A stretch of DNA of 64,000 bases from Streptomyces odontomachi (lineage in GTDB: Bacteria > Actinomycetota > Actinomycetes > Streptomycetales > Streptomycetaceae). Within the stretch, counting starts at the first letter, position 1. Every line of letters starts with the position of its first letter. Under the pieces are notes generated by a model, which saw nothing but the letters and a program-made list of their open reading frames with translations, was not told where the DNA came from and made no database searches. The DNA is taken from the NCBI RefSeq assembly GCF_024435355.1, contig NZ_JAMJWG010000024.1:97149-161148 (forward strand). The letters are read 5' to 3'. The position numbers and the translations under genes are program-made. Shown here piece after piece: positions 17,268-25,373 of the stretch.

Positions 17268-17425
17268 GGCAGGAGTTCCTGACTCACCCGTCCCCGGCGG
17301 TGTGCGTCGGGGACGGGCTCACAGTGGCGGGACCGTGCCGGATTCGCACCGGCTTCCTCCCTCGGGTCCCCGGGTACCGGGGCCCGTGCCGTCTCGGGCG
17401 GTGGCGGCCTGGCCTGCGTGCCGGA
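17268..17425 (-). ncRNA. cobalamin riboswitch in the cobN leader
   Basis: On the minus strand the leader contains GAGGGAGGAAGCCGGTGCGA, then ATCCGGCACGGTCCCGCCAC and TGTGAGCC, the hallmark GGGAA...GGTG-CGAATCC...CCGCCACTGTGA core of cobalamin riboswitches, followed by the closing GAGTCAGGAACTC. It ends about 50 bases before the cobN ATG, so it should repress cobN when adenosyl- or methylcobalamin is high. Whether it acts on termination or on ribosome access is not clear; no U-tract terminator is visible. Confidence 0.92.
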
Positions 17426-17531
17426 CCGCCGGAGTGCATCGTAAGTCCTCGCGGTGACGGACCGCCTCGGTCACCGGCCATAACCGGCTACCGGCCACTG
17501 CCGGCGCCCGACCACCGGCCGCTACCGGCCG

Positions 17532-18089
17532 TCACCAGCACCCCTGCTTCTGCGCCGCGTGCGCGAAGTAGGAGCGGAAGAGGGTGAGGGCCGCGCTGCG
17601 GCGGTCCGCGGTCTTCCCGGGGGTGTCGGTGGCCAGGTCCAGCTCGACCACGTACTGCTTCCGCTTGCCCTGGTGGGTGCAGTCGGTGACGGCGAGGGCG
17701 CCGTGGTCGGTGAGGGTCGCCCGCTTTCCGACGTGCTCCACCTGCTCGGGGTGTCCCTGGTCCAGCAGGCCGGCCTCGTTCACCTTGAACGGGTCGGTCT
17801 CGGGCTCGGCGAAGTCCCCGGAGAACCGCATGACCTGCGAGTCGTCGACGAGCACGGTGCACCGCGGTGCCCCCGGTTCGGACGGGTACCGGTCCTGCTT
17901 GAGGGTGCCGCCGTCCGGCAGCAGCGGCGCAAGGTCGGCGGAGTGCACGGGGACCCCGCAGAGGCTGTCCGGCACGGTGTAGTCACGCGACGAACCGCAC
18001 CCGGCGACCGCGGCCAGGGCCACCGCCGCGACCAGCGCGGCCACGGTACGCCGGGACCTGCCTACCGAGGCCGGCCGGGAATGTTTCAT
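17532..18089 (-). CDS. secreted lipoprotein of unknown function, third gene of WXG-like operon
   Basis: 185 residues. Basic N-terminus (MKHSRPASVGRSRRTVAALV), hydrophobic segment and lipobox LAAVAGC (Cys about 30). The mature part has several cysteines (DSLCGVPVHS, APRCTVLVDD, VTDCTHQG, QKQGCW), probably disulfide-bonded, in a pattern seen in actinobacterial DUF3558-like lipoproteins. ATG 18089 follows GGGAGACAG. It starts 25 bp after the stop of the 693-residue protein and is likely co-transcribed. Surface-exposed anchoring fits a partner of an exported WXG-like protein. Exact function unknown. Confidence 0.65.
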   Translation of the reverse strand: MKHSRPASVGRSRRTVAALVAAVALAAVAGCGSSRDYTVPDSLCGVPVHSADLAPLLPDGGTLKQDRYPSEPGAPRCTVLVDDSQVMRFSGDFAEPETDPFKVNEAGLLDQGHPEQVEHVGKRATLTDHGALAVTDCTHQGKRKQYVVELDLATDTPGKTADRRSAALTLFRSYFAHAAQKQGCW

Positions 18090-18114
18090 GATCAGCTGTC
18101 TCCCGCGGTCATGG

Positions 18115-20196
18115 TCAGTTGTCCCCCGCCAGGCCCTTGGCCTGATGGTTGGCGTCGTAGGCGTCGCCGTTGATCTGCTTGACAAGGGTGTAGTCGTCGA
18201 AGTCGCGGCCACGGCCCACCTCGTCCGGATACCGCTGCTTCCAGAGTTCGGCCATCTGGTGGAGCTCTTTCTCGCGCCCGCCGAAGACCTGCCGGGTCTG
18301 CTCGATGTGGTCCTGTTCGATCCTCGCCTTCTCGTCGTCCTGGAACGCCTGGGTGACCAGGTCGGCGCCGCGGCCCAGCGGGCCACCGACCTCCGGGATG
18401 AAGTTGAGCACGGCGCCCGAGCCGTGGGAGATGAACCGGTACTTCCAGGTCGGGTCCGGCTTGTCGGTGCCGAGGGCCTGGTAGCGGGCCTGCTCCATGA
18501 ATCCCACGGTGGAACCCGCCCTGCTCAGGGACTCCTTCGGGTCGTCGGGGTTGGCGGTCGCGATGTAGTGGGCGATGTCCTTGCTCAGGCCGGTGTTGAG
18601 TTCGGCGTAGGAGCCGCCGTCGCGGGAGATCTGCTTGGTGACCTCCAGCAGGTGGTGCCGGTCCAGCAGGTTGGGGTCGTTCGGGTCGTCGTACTGCGCG
18701 CTGGCCGAGTGGATGTACTCGGGGCCGTAGTTGGACAGCACCCTGGCCATGTCGTCACGGAACTCGGAGTGCATGTCGTCGCCGGCGCCGGCCAGGATGC
18801 CGAGCGACCTGTCGAGCGCCTGGCGCTGCTCCGGCGTGTGCGGGAGGTGCTGGGGATGCGGGTCGTTCGGGTTGATGCCGGTGGTGGCGGCGGTCAGGGC
18901 GCGTCCGGTGGCCTCCAGGGTCTGGTTGCCGTCGTGGGTGTTCTGCGGAGTGGTGTCGAAGACGCCGCGGTCCTTCAGGACCCACTGGGCGTTGTCGTTC
19001 GGCTGCTTCTCGTTGAAGAAGTGGGTGGACTCGTCCGGGCTGTTGGACAGGGCCTGCATGAAGCCGCCCATCGGGTCGTGGCCGTTGTCCTCGCCGATGA
19101 AGTTCAGGTTGGGGACCAGGCCCTTTCCCATGTTGCTGCCCCAGAGGACCTCAGCGCGGCGGGCCTTCTTCTCCATCCCCACCAGGGCGTTGCCGTACCT
19201 GTCCAGGTACTGGTCGTCCCAGTCGCCGACCCGCATCAGGTTGCTCATCACCTGGAACCCGTACGGCTTGGAGACCCGGGTCTGCAACTGGTCGTCGCCC
19301 AGCTTCACCATGTCGTCCTCCCACTTCTGCATGGCGGGGGAGTCGGACCGGGTGGCTCCGGCGAGGGTCATGCCGAGGTTCTTCTGGAACTCGGCGAGCT
19401 GGTCGTGGCGGTCCCTGCCGACTCCCCCGTCGGTCGTGTCGGCCAGGTCCGCCCAGAAGTCGAGGAGGCCGCGCGGGCCCAGGGTGGTCGCGAACTTCTC
19501 CTGGAACAGCGGGTCGTTCTTGTGCGCCGCCAGGATCTTGTTGAGCCGGTCGAACTCCTCGGGAGACATGTCGTCTCCCTTCTTCCTGATCAGGTCGGCG
19601 TACTTCTCGGCGTCCTCGACGGCCTTCGCCGCGGTGTCCCGGTCCTTGTACGAGGCGTCGGAGAAGCCGTACGGGGTCTGCTTCATCAGCTCGTCGAGGA
19701 CCTTGGCGGCCGAGTCGTCGCTCTCGGTCGCGCCCTTGAGGATGTTCTGGACGCGGTCGCGCAGCGCGTTCTCGTCCTCCACGGTGTGGTCGGGGACGTG
19801 GGTGCCCTTGGCGGCGCGGTCGGGGTGGATGTTCATGGTGACGGTGAAGGTGCCCTTGCCGGTGTCCGTCACGGTGAGGTTCTTCTTCAGGCCGTCGGAG
19901 ATCGCGCTCTGAAGCTGCTTCTGGTACCTGACGAGCTCGCCATGGGTGTCGCTCAGGACGTTGTGGACGGTGCCGGCCTCGGTGTGGGCGTCCGCGAACT
20001 CGTTGGCCGTCTTGGTGATGAACTCCTTGGAGACGGTCGCGTTGGAGCCCTTCCAGTCGGCCTTGTCGGCACGGCCCTTGAGACCGTCCTTCGCCTCCTT
20101 CGCCAGCGTCTCGAGCTTCTTCACCATGGCCGCCCAGTCCGCGACCGCGGTGCCGAGGCTTTCGAACTTGCCGTAGCGGAGCGTGTCGAGGTCCAT
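18115..20196 (-). CDS. large WXG/ESX-substrate-like protein, 693 residues
   Basis: The N-terminal ~110 residues are helical with a Trp-x-Gly turn (DKADWKGSNATV) and coiled segments, like WXG100/LXG-type exported proteins. The remainder is hydrophilic, Asp/Asn/Gln-rich and shows no toxin motif I recognise (YGFQVMSNLMRVGDWDDQYL, HDPMGGFMQALSNSPDESTHFF). There is no signal peptide, as expected for a type VII substrate. The ATG at 20196 overlaps the TGA of the upstream gene (TGATG), implying coupling. Downstream is a lipoprotein. Streptomyces carry many similar three-gene sets of unknown role; a secreted or developmental protein is plausible (inference). Confidence 0.6.
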   Translation of the reverse strand: MDLDTLRYGKFESLGTAVADWAAMVKKLETLAKEAKDGLKGRADKADWKGSNATVSKEFITKTANEFADAHTEAGTVHNVLSDTHGELVRYQKQLQSAISDGLKKNLTVTDTGKGTFTVTMNIHPDRAAKGTHVPDHTVEDENALRDRVQNILKGATESDDSAAKVLDELMKQTPYGFSDASYKDRDTAAKAVEDAEKYADLIRKKGDDMSPEEFDRLNKILAAHKNDPLFQEKFATTLGPRGLLDFWADLADTTDGGVGRDRHDQLAEFQKNLGMTLAGATRSDSPAMQKWEDDMVKLGDDQLQTRVSKPYGFQVMSNLMRVGDWDDQYLDRYGNALVGMEKKARRAEVLWGSNMGKGLVPNLNFIGEDNGHDPMGGFMQALSNSPDESTHFFNEKQPNDNAQWVLKDRGVFDTTPQNTHDGNQTLEATGRALTAATTGINPNDPHPQHLPHTPEQRQALDRSLGILAGAGDDMHSEFRDDMARVLSNYGPEYIHSASAQYDDPNDPNLLDRHHLLEVTKQISRDGGSYAELNTGLSKDIAHYIATANPDDPKESLSRAGSTVGFMEQARYQALGTDKPDPTWKYRFISHGSGAVLNFIPEVGGPLGRGADLVTQAFQDDEKARIEQDHIEQTRQVFGGREKELHQMAELWKQRYPDEVGRGRDFDDYTLVKQINGDAYDANHQAKGLAGDN

Positions 20197-20645
20197 CAGG
20201 GCCTGGTCCTCTCGTCGAAGCCCTTGTCGAGCGTGGAGATGCTGCTCAGCTGGCCGTAGATGTAGTGCTCGTCACCCTTGTGCGCCTTCTCCGTGAAGTC
20301 CATGTGGTTGGAGATCTGCGCGCACGCGTCCAGCAGGGTCTTCAGCTGGCTCGCCCACTGCCTCTGGGTGGTGTCCAGCGCCGGGCCCAGCTTGAACCCC
20401 TGCGCCTTCAGGTCGCCCGCCGCCTTGGTGGTGCTGGCGTCGGCGTGCTTGCCGTCCTTGCCGAGGTGGTCCCAGAGCTTGAAGGCGTCGTCACCGATGG
20501 CGGCCAGGTCCTTGAAGCCGACCTTGAGGTCGCCGCCCGGCTCAGCGCTGCCTCCCGGGCTGTCCGGCAGCTGGTTGAGCCGCATGTGCGTGTCGTGCTT
20601 CCGCGCCGCCTCCGACTTCAGCTGCTCCCATTCGTCCCAGGCCAT
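20196..20645 (-). CDS. small WXG-like helical partner protein
   Basis: 149 residues from ATG 20645: MAWDEWEQLKSEAARKHDTH, a Gly/Pro linker, then helical segments (LAAIGDDAFKLWDHLGKDG, QRQWASQLKTLLDACAQISN). No signal peptide or membrane helix. GGGGAGG lies about ten bases upstream of the ATG. Its stop overlaps the start of the 693-residue gene by one base. The pairing of a short helical protein with a long WXG-type protein resembles ESX secretion partners, but no secretion ATPase gene is present here. Confidence 0.6.
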   Translation of the reverse strand: MAWDEWEQLKSEAARKHDTHMRLNQLPDSPGGSAEPGGDLKVGFKDLAAIGDDAFKLWDHLGKDGKHADASTTKAAGDLKAQGFKLGPALDTTQRQWASQLKTLLDACAQISNHMDFTEKAHKGDEHYIYGQLSSISTLDKGFDERTRP

Positions 20646-20964
20646 CCGTCCCACGCCTCCCCGTTGCCCTTCGCCATGTCCTCCAGAAGGGGCCCGTACG
20701 CACCTCATGGCACGGGCGGTCCTCATTTCACAGTGGGGACGGGCACGGAATACGTCAACGAGTCCAGAAACTGCTCCACGGACGCAACACACCCATGAAG
20801 AACCGGCGCGGCTCCCGCAACCCCACCACCGCCTGGCCGAGCAGGCCCGCCCGCCCGCCTGACTGCCTGCCCGCCTGCCCGCCGGCCCGCCGGCCATGAG
20901 CAAAGGACCGGCAGACCGCACAAACCACAGAACACGTCGGACAGACCCGCGCACACTAGGGAAC
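20646..20964. other. 319-bp divergent intergenic region between WXG operon and cobG
   Basis: Holds both promoters of two divergent transcription units. It contains a low-complexity CCTGCCCGCCTGCCCGCC stretch at about 20858-20895. No riboswitch core is visible here, in contrast to the cobN leader. An in-frame ATG at 20896 would extend CobG by 23 residues, but the composition there is not protein-like. Confidence 0.4.
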
Positions 20965-22650
20965 ATGTCGGACACATGGCGCCCCGAAGACCGGATCAAG
21001 ACCGTAGGTATGCTCGCCGATATGTCACCCCCCGCCCTTTCGCACCGCCCCGCGGGCATGCCCTCCACCCGGGAACGGGCCGACGCCTGCCCGGGCGTGC
21101 TGCGCCTGCACCGGGCCGAGGACGGCTGGGTGGCCCGGGTACGCACCCCCGGAGGTGCACTGACGTCAGGTCAGGCCGAGGCGTTGGCCACGGCAGCCGA
21201 GCAGCTGGGGGACGGCCGCATCGGGCTCACCTCGCGCGGCAACGCCGAACTGCGCGGCCTCGCCGAGACCGCGGGCCCGCAACTGTCCGCCCTGTTCGAC
21301 GCTGCCGGCCTGCTGCCGTCGCCCCGGCACGAACGGGTGCGGAACATCATCGCCAGCCCGCTGTCCGGACTCGACGAGAACGGCCACGCCGACGTCCAGG
21401 CGTGGGCCGCCGCGCTCGACGCCCTGCTCTGCGCGCAGGACTGGACCGCGGAGCTGTCCGGGCGGTTCCTGTTCGTGCTCGACGACGGCCGCGGCGACGT
21501 CGCGGGCCTCGGCGCCGACGTGACGCTGCACGCGGCGCCCGGTGACCGGGCGATCCTCCGGATGGGCGCCGGCCCGCCACACGTCGTCGCTGCCAGCGAC
21601 GCACCGCACGCCGCACTCGCCGCCGCGCAGGCGTTCCACACCGCGGCGCAGGCCGCCGGTACGGGCGCATGGCGGGTGCGCGAACTGCCGGCCGACCACC
21701 AGCCCGACGTGGCGGCGGCGCTGCGCGCGGCGGGCGTGGCCGTGACCGGGCCGGTGCCGGTACCGGAGGTGGGCGGCGTTGCGGGCGGCCGCAGCGCGCG
21801 GCCGGGTCCCGGTGTCCTGCCCGGTCGGGGAGGCACCGCCGTCGTCTCGGTGTTCGCGCCGCTCGGACGGCTCTCCGTGGTGCAGTGGCGCCTGCTGGTC
21901 GGCGCGTCCGGCATGGCCGGCGTGCTCCGCATGGCCGGCATGTCGGGGGGTTCCCACGGGTCCGTCGGCGGGCTGCGCATCACGCCCTGGCGGGGCGTCC
22001 TCGTGCCGGGGCTCGCATCGGACGAGGCCGTGCGCAGGCTGCGGATCGTGCACGCCGCCGGGGTCCTCACCCCCTGCTCGCCGGGTCTCGGGGTGAGCGC
22101 CTGCACCGGACGGCCCGGATGCGCCAAGTCCCGTACCGACGTGCGGTCCGACGCGGCGGCGCTGACCATGGCGCCGCCGGCCGAATCCACCGGCGCGCAC
22201 GAGGGCCTCCTGCCCGTCCACTGGTCCGGCTGCGAGCGCCGCTGCGGCCATCCCCAGGGCGACTGGGTCGACGTCGTCGCCGTGGCGGGCGTGGCCGACG
22301 CCCCGAACAGGGCCTCCGACATCGCCCCGGACGCCGGCTCCGATTCCGCCTTCGCCTCCGCTTCCGCTTCCGCCTCCGCCTCCGCCTCTGTCTCTGTCTC
22401 TGCCTCTGCCTCTGCCTCTGCCTCTGGCTCTGGCTCTGGCTCCGACGAGGCTGGCCCGCCCGTCGTGGGCTACCGCGTGACCGTCCGCCGTGCCGCCGGC
22501 CCGGACCTGCCCGTTCCCCTCCCCGTTCCCGTGCCGGACACCGGCCTCGCGCGGGCCGTTGCCGCGGCACGCGGGACCACTCCGGCCGCCGTACCGGCCC
22601 CGACCGCACACCCGCCCGTCACCACGACGAAACGAGCGAGATCCCAGTGA
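20965..22650 (+). CDS. cobG: precorrin-3B synthase CobG
   Basis: 561 residues. Nitrite/sulfite-reductase-like enzyme of the aerobic cobalamin route that hydroxylates precorrin-3A at C20 with formation of the gamma-lactone. Seen: two ferredoxin-like half domains (LTSRGNAELRGLAE; GGLRITPWRGVLVPGL) and the iron-sulfur cysteines C-x5-C (ACTGRPGC, about 380-386) and C-x3-C (GCERRCGH, about 423-427). Near the C-terminus lies a long Ala-Ser, Val-Ser, Gly-Ser tract encoded by a hexamer microsatellite, absent from the core fold. Start uncertain: ATG 20965 follows AGGGAAC, and later ATGs at about 21010 and 21022 are possible. Its TGA overlaps the cobH GTG by three bases. Confidence 0.9.
   Translation: MSDTWRPEDRIKTVGMLADMSPPALSHRPAGMPSTRERADACPGVLRLHRAEDGWVARVRTPGGALTSGQAEALATAAEQLGDGRIGLTSRGNAELRGLAETAGPQLSALFDAAGLLPSPRHERVRNIIASPLSGLDENGHADVQAWAAALDALLCAQDWTAELSGRFLFVLDDGRGDVAGLGADVTLHAAPGDRAILRMGAGPPHVVAASDAPHAALAAAQAFHTAAQAAGTGAWRVRELPADHQPDVAAALRAAGVAVTGPVPVPEVGGVAGGRSARPGPGVLPGRGGTAVVSVFAPLGRLSVVQWRLLVGASGMAGVLRMAGMSGGSHGSVGGLRITPWRGVLVPGLASDEAVRRLRIVHAAGVLTPCSPGLGVSACTGRPGCAKSRTDVRSDAAALTMAPPAESTGAHEGLLPVHWSGCERRCGHPQGDWVDVVAVAGVADAPNRASDIAPDAGSDSAFASASASASASASVSVSASASASASGSGSGSDEAGPPVVGYRVTVRRAAGPDLPVPLPVPVPDTGLARAVAAARGTTPAAVPAPTAHPPVTTTKRARSQ
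22346..22443 (+). repeat. hexamer microsatellite inside cobG
   Basis: About sixteen units of GCCTCC/GCTTCC drifting to GTCTCT, GCCTCT and finally GGCTCT. In frame this gives alternating Ala-Ser, then Val-Ser, Ala-Ser and Gly-Ser. Blocks of identical units show stepwise local expansion. The length is in whole codons, so the frame is preserved. Confidence 0.9.
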
Positions 22651-23300
22651 CCGTGTTCGAGTACGACTACGAGTACGAGAAGGACGGGGCGGCGATCTAC
22701 CGACAGTCGTTCGCCACCATCCGTGCGGAGGCGGATCTGGCGGGGCTGCCCGCCGACGTCAGCCAGGTCGCCGTCCGGATGATCCACGCCTGCGGCATGG
22801 TCGACCTGGTGCGCGACCTCGGGTACACGCCGGGGGTCGTGGCCCGCGCACGTGCGGCGCTGCGCTCCGGCGCGCCGATCCTGTGCGATGCGCAGATGGT
22901 CGCCAGCGGTGTCACCCGCAAGCGGCTGCCCGCCGACAACGACGTGGTCTGCACGCTCTCCGACCCGTCCGTACCCGACCTCGCCGCCAAGCTGGGCACC
23001 ACGCGCAGCGCCGCCGCCCTGGAGTTGTGGCGCGACCGGCTCGACGGCGCCGTGGTCGCCATCGGCAACGCGCCCACCGCCCTCTTCCGGCTGCTGGAGA
23101 TCCTCGCCGAAGGCGGTCCTGACGGTCCTCGCCCGGCAGCCGTCATCGGGGTGCCGGTCGGCTTCGTCGGCGCTGCGGAGTCCAAGGAGGCGCTGGCCGC
23201 GCACCCCACCGGCCTCGACCACCTGGTGGTACGCGGCCGGCGTGGCGGCAGCGCGATGGCCGTTGCGGCCGTCAACGCGATGGCGAGCGAGGCGGAATGA
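22647..23300 (+). CDS. cobH: precorrin-8X methylmutase CobH
   Basis: 217 residues, normal family length. Moves the C11 methyl group to C12, turning precorrin-8X into hydrogenobyrinate. Seen: IYRQSFATIRAEADL at the N-terminus, VAVRMIHACGMVDL with the catalytic His, and GAPILCDAQMVASGVTRKRL, plus AIGNAPTALFRLLE and GVPVGFVGAAESKEAL at the C-terminal half. All are hallmark blocks of CobH/CbiC. GTG 22647 overlaps the cobG stop (GTGA) and its own stop overlaps the cobIJ ATG (ATGA), so cobG-cobH-cobIJ are translationally coupled. Confidence 0.95.
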   Translation: MTVFEYDYEYEKDGAAIYRQSFATIRAEADLAGLPADVSQVAVRMIHACGMVDLVRDLGYTPGVVARARAALRSGAPILCDAQMVASGVTRKRLPADNDVVCTLSDPSVPDLAAKLGTTRSAAALELWRDRLDGAVVAIGNAPTALFRLLEILAEGGPDGPRPAAVIGVPVGFVGAAESKEALAAHPTGLDHLVVRGRRGGSAMAVAAVNAMASEAE

Positions 23301-24910
23301 GCACCGGAGTGGGCGGCGAGCGGCTCGGCAAGCTCTACGGCGTCGGGCTCGGCCCGGGCGACCCCGCGCTGATGACCGTACGCGCGGTGGAAGCCATCGC
23401 CGAAGCGGACGTGGTGGCGTACCACAGCGCCCGGCACACCCGATCGATCGCGCGATCCATAGCGGCGCGCCATCTGCGGCCCGACCACATCGAGGAGCCG
23501 CTGGTCTACCCCGTCACCACGGAGGGCACCGACCACCCGGGCGGCTACCGGGGCGCGTTGGACGAGTTCTACGAGAAGGCGGCGGCTCGGCTCGCCACGC
23601 ACCTCGACGCGGGCCGCACCGTCGCGGTGCTCGCCGAGGGCGACCCGCTCTTCTACGGCTCGTACATGCACATGCACAAGCGGCTGGCGCACCGTTATCC
23701 GACGGAGGTGATCCCCGGCGTCACGTCGGTGAGCGCAGCGGCGGCCCGACTGGGCACCCCGCTGGTGGAGGCCGAGGAAGTGCTGACGGTGCTGCCCGGG
23801 ACGCTGCCCGAGGAGGAGCTGACGGCGCGGCTCGCCGCGACCGACGCCGCGGTGGTGATGAAGCTGGGCCGCACCTTCCACACGGTGCGCACGGCCCTCG
23901 ACAAGGCCGGCCGGCTGGACGAGGCCCACTACGTGGAACGGGCCACGATGCCGGGCGAACGCACCGGCGACCTGGCCGATGTCGACCCCGACTCGGTGCC
24001 GTACTTCTCCGTGGCCGTACTGCCGAGCCGGCGCGCGGGCGTTCCGGTCGGGTCGGGGGAGGCGGGGTCGGGGGAGGCGGTCGGGCCCGGCGGGACACCG
24101 GAACCCGAGGAGCCGCAGGCGGCGGGCGAGTCGTGCGACCGGGGTGAAGTCGTCGTCGTCGGCACCGGTCCCGCCGGCCCGCTCTGGCTGACACCGCAGA
24201 CGCGCGGGGCGCTGGCCGCCGCGCAGGACCTGGTCGGCTACACGACGTACCTGGACCGGGTGCCGGTACGCCCCGGTCAGGTGCGGCACGGCTCGGACAA
24301 CAAGGTGGAGGCGGAACGCGCCGAGTTCGCGCTGGACCTGGCGCGGCGCGGGCGGCGGGTGGCCGTGGTGTCCGGCGGCGACCCGGGCGTGTTCGCGATG
24401 GCGACGGCCGTGCTGGAGGCCGCCGGGCAGGACCGGTACCGCGAGGTGCCGGTGCGGGTGCTGCCGGGGGTGACCGCGGCGAACGCGGCAGCCGCACGCG
24501 TGGGTGCGCCGCTCGGCCACGACTACGCGACCCTGTCCCTGTCCGACCGGCTCAAGCCGTGGGAGGTCATCGCCGAACGGCTGCGTGCCGCGGCCGCCGC
24601 CGATCTGGTCCTCGCGCTCTACAACCCCGCGTCGCGCAGCCGCACCTGGCAGGTCGCCAAGGCGCGCGAACTCCTGCTGGAACACCGGGCCCCGGACACA
24701 CCGGTGGTCGTCGCCCGCGACGTCGGCGGGCCCGGGGAACGGGTCCGTGTCGTACGGCTCGCCGACCTCGATCCCGCGGAGGTCGACATGCGCACCCTGC
24801 TGATCGTCGGGTCCTCGCAGACCCGAGCGGTGCGGCGCGGACCGGCGGACGAGCGCTCAGGCGAGCCGGAGCCGGTCGTGTGGACGCCCCGGAGGTATCC
24901 GACCGGGTGA
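23297..24910 (+). CDS. cobIJ: CobIJ fusion: precorrin-2 C20- and precorrin-3B C17-methyltransferase
   Basis: 537 residues with two tetrapyrrole methylases. Domain 1 (about 10-245) has GKLYGVGLGPGDPALMTVRA, AEGDPLFYGSYMHM and GVTSVSAAAARLG, typical of CobI. Domain 2 (about 280-515) has VVVVGTGPAGPLWLTPQTRGAL-like opening (shown as GTGPAGPLWLTP), VSGGDPGVFAMA, LPGVTAANAAAARVGAPLGH and ALYNPASRSRTWQVAKA, typical of CobJ. A Gly/Glu/Pro linker joins them. Both use S-adenosylmethionine. The last codons (RRYPTG, stop) are the first unit of a 23-bp tandem repeat that continues past the stop, so the extreme C-terminus may have been reshaped by the repeat. Confidence 0.95.
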   Translation: MSTGVGGERLGKLYGVGLGPGDPALMTVRAVEAIAEADVVAYHSARHTRSIARSIAARHLRPDHIEEPLVYPVTTEGTDHPGGYRGALDEFYEKAAARLATHLDAGRTVAVLAEGDPLFYGSYMHMHKRLAHRYPTEVIPGVTSVSAAAARLGTPLVEAEEVLTVLPGTLPEEELTARLAATDAAVVMKLGRTFHTVRTALDKAGRLDEAHYVERATMPGERTGDLADVDPDSVPYFSVAVLPSRRAGVPVGSGEAGSGEAVGPGGTPEPEEPQAAGESCDRGEVVVVGTGPAGPLWLTPQTRGALAAAQDLVGYTTYLDRVPVRPGQVRHGSDNKVEAERAEFALDLARRGRRVAVVSGGDPGVFAMATAVLEAAGQDRYREVPVRVLPGVTAANAAAARVGAPLGHDYATLSLSDRLKPWEVIAERLRAAAAADLVLALYNPASRSRTWQVAKARELLLEHRAPDTPVVVARDVGGPGERVRVVRLADLDPAEVDMRTLLIVGSSQTRAVRRGPADERSGEPEPVVWTPRRYPTG

Positions 24911-25129
24911 TCCGGAGGTATCCGACCGGGTGATCCGGAGGTATCCGACCGGGTGATCCGGAGGTATCCGACCGGGTGATGCGGGCGACGACGGGGCACC
25001 GACCGTCGCTGAGTTACCGTCAGGGCGTTGTGTATCGAGTCCAGCGCCCATGGACGTGATCGCCTTGGCCGCTTCCTCGACGGTGACGTCCTGGCCGGTG
25101 GGCTGCTGCTCTGCGCTCTTCGAGTTCAT
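24857..25129 (-). CDS. putative small protein whose 3' end runs into the 23-bp repeats
   Basis: From ATG 25129 the product begins MNSKSAEQQPTGQDVTVEEA and continues AKAITSMGAGLDTQ, which looks like a real small helical protein. After about 45 codons the frame enters the 23-bp repeats and becomes SPGRIPPDHPVGYL-type sequence, ending inside antisense cobIJ. The tail is probably an accident of the repeats. No Shine-Dalgarno site is seen, but CCGATACGT just before the ATG could be a -10 for leaderless expression. Function unknown. Confidence 0.3.
   Translation of the reverse strand: MNSKSAEQQPTGQDVTVEEAAKAITSMGAGLDTQRPDGNSATVGAPSSPASPGRIPPDHPVGYLRITRSDTSGSPGRIPPGRPHDRLRLA
24889..24980. repeat. 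four perfect tandem 23-bp repeats at the cobIJ stop
   Basis: Units at 24889-24911, 24912-24934, 24935-24957 and 24958-24980, each reading CCGGAGGTATCCGACCGGG followed by TGAT. All four are identical. Each unit contains inverted CGG/CCG segments and a TGA in the cobIJ frame of the first unit. There is no spacer sequence, so this is not a CRISPR array. It marks the left edge of the accessory segment that separates cobIJ from cobK. Confidence 0.95.
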
Positions 25130-25148
25130 ACGTATCGGTGTGTCAGTG

Positions 25149-25221
25149 CCCCGGCCGGGCGGGTATGGAGGACCCGGCCGGGGCGACGGTCGCCGCGGGA
25201 GGACGGCGACCGCCCGTCCTC
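25149..25221. terminator. two GC-rich hairpins downstream of the GntR operon
   Basis: Hairpin 1 has perfect 11-base arms CCCCGGCCGGG (25149-25159) and CCCGGCCGGGG (25173-25183). Hairpin 2 has arms GAGGACGG and CCGTCCTC (25199-25221). There is no T-run, as is usual for Streptomyces. They occupy the 244-bp gap between the GntR gene and the small open frame and probably end the minus-strand operon. Confidence 0.5.
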
Positions 25222-25373
25222 GGAGCGGCGCGGTGCGGGCAGCTGCTACGAGGGTCTTGCGGGAGGCCTGCACCGGCCGCTGAGGATCGGTCGAGGGCGG
25301 GCCCGTGCCCGGCCCCGGCTCCGCCGTGGACACGACGGGGGACGCGTGCTTTCGGGCGAGCGGGGCCGGGCGG

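Noticed and set aside
17216..17287. Extension of CobN by 24 residues at its N-terminus
   Set aside because: These bases are part of the cobalamin riboswitch 3' region, and CobN proteins normally begin at MILLLSTS.
13103..17587. A 1494-codon plus-strand open frame opposite cobN
   Set aside because: It is antisense to a clear CobN, consists of Val/Gly/Arg-rich low-information sequence and reflects GC-skewed third positions.
18088..20259. Long plus-strand frame opposite the 693-residue WXG-like gene
   Set aside because: Leu/Val/Gly-rich shadow with no family motif; the minus frame has Shine-Dalgarno, coupling and normal composition.
20896..20964. CobG start at ATG 20896
   Set aside because: The preceding sequence has no ribosome binding site and the extra residues are Arg/Thr/Pro-rich and not family-like; kept only as an alternative.
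24889..24980. CRISPR-like array of 23-bp repeats
   Set aside because: Units are directly adjacent with no spacers and no cas genes are present.
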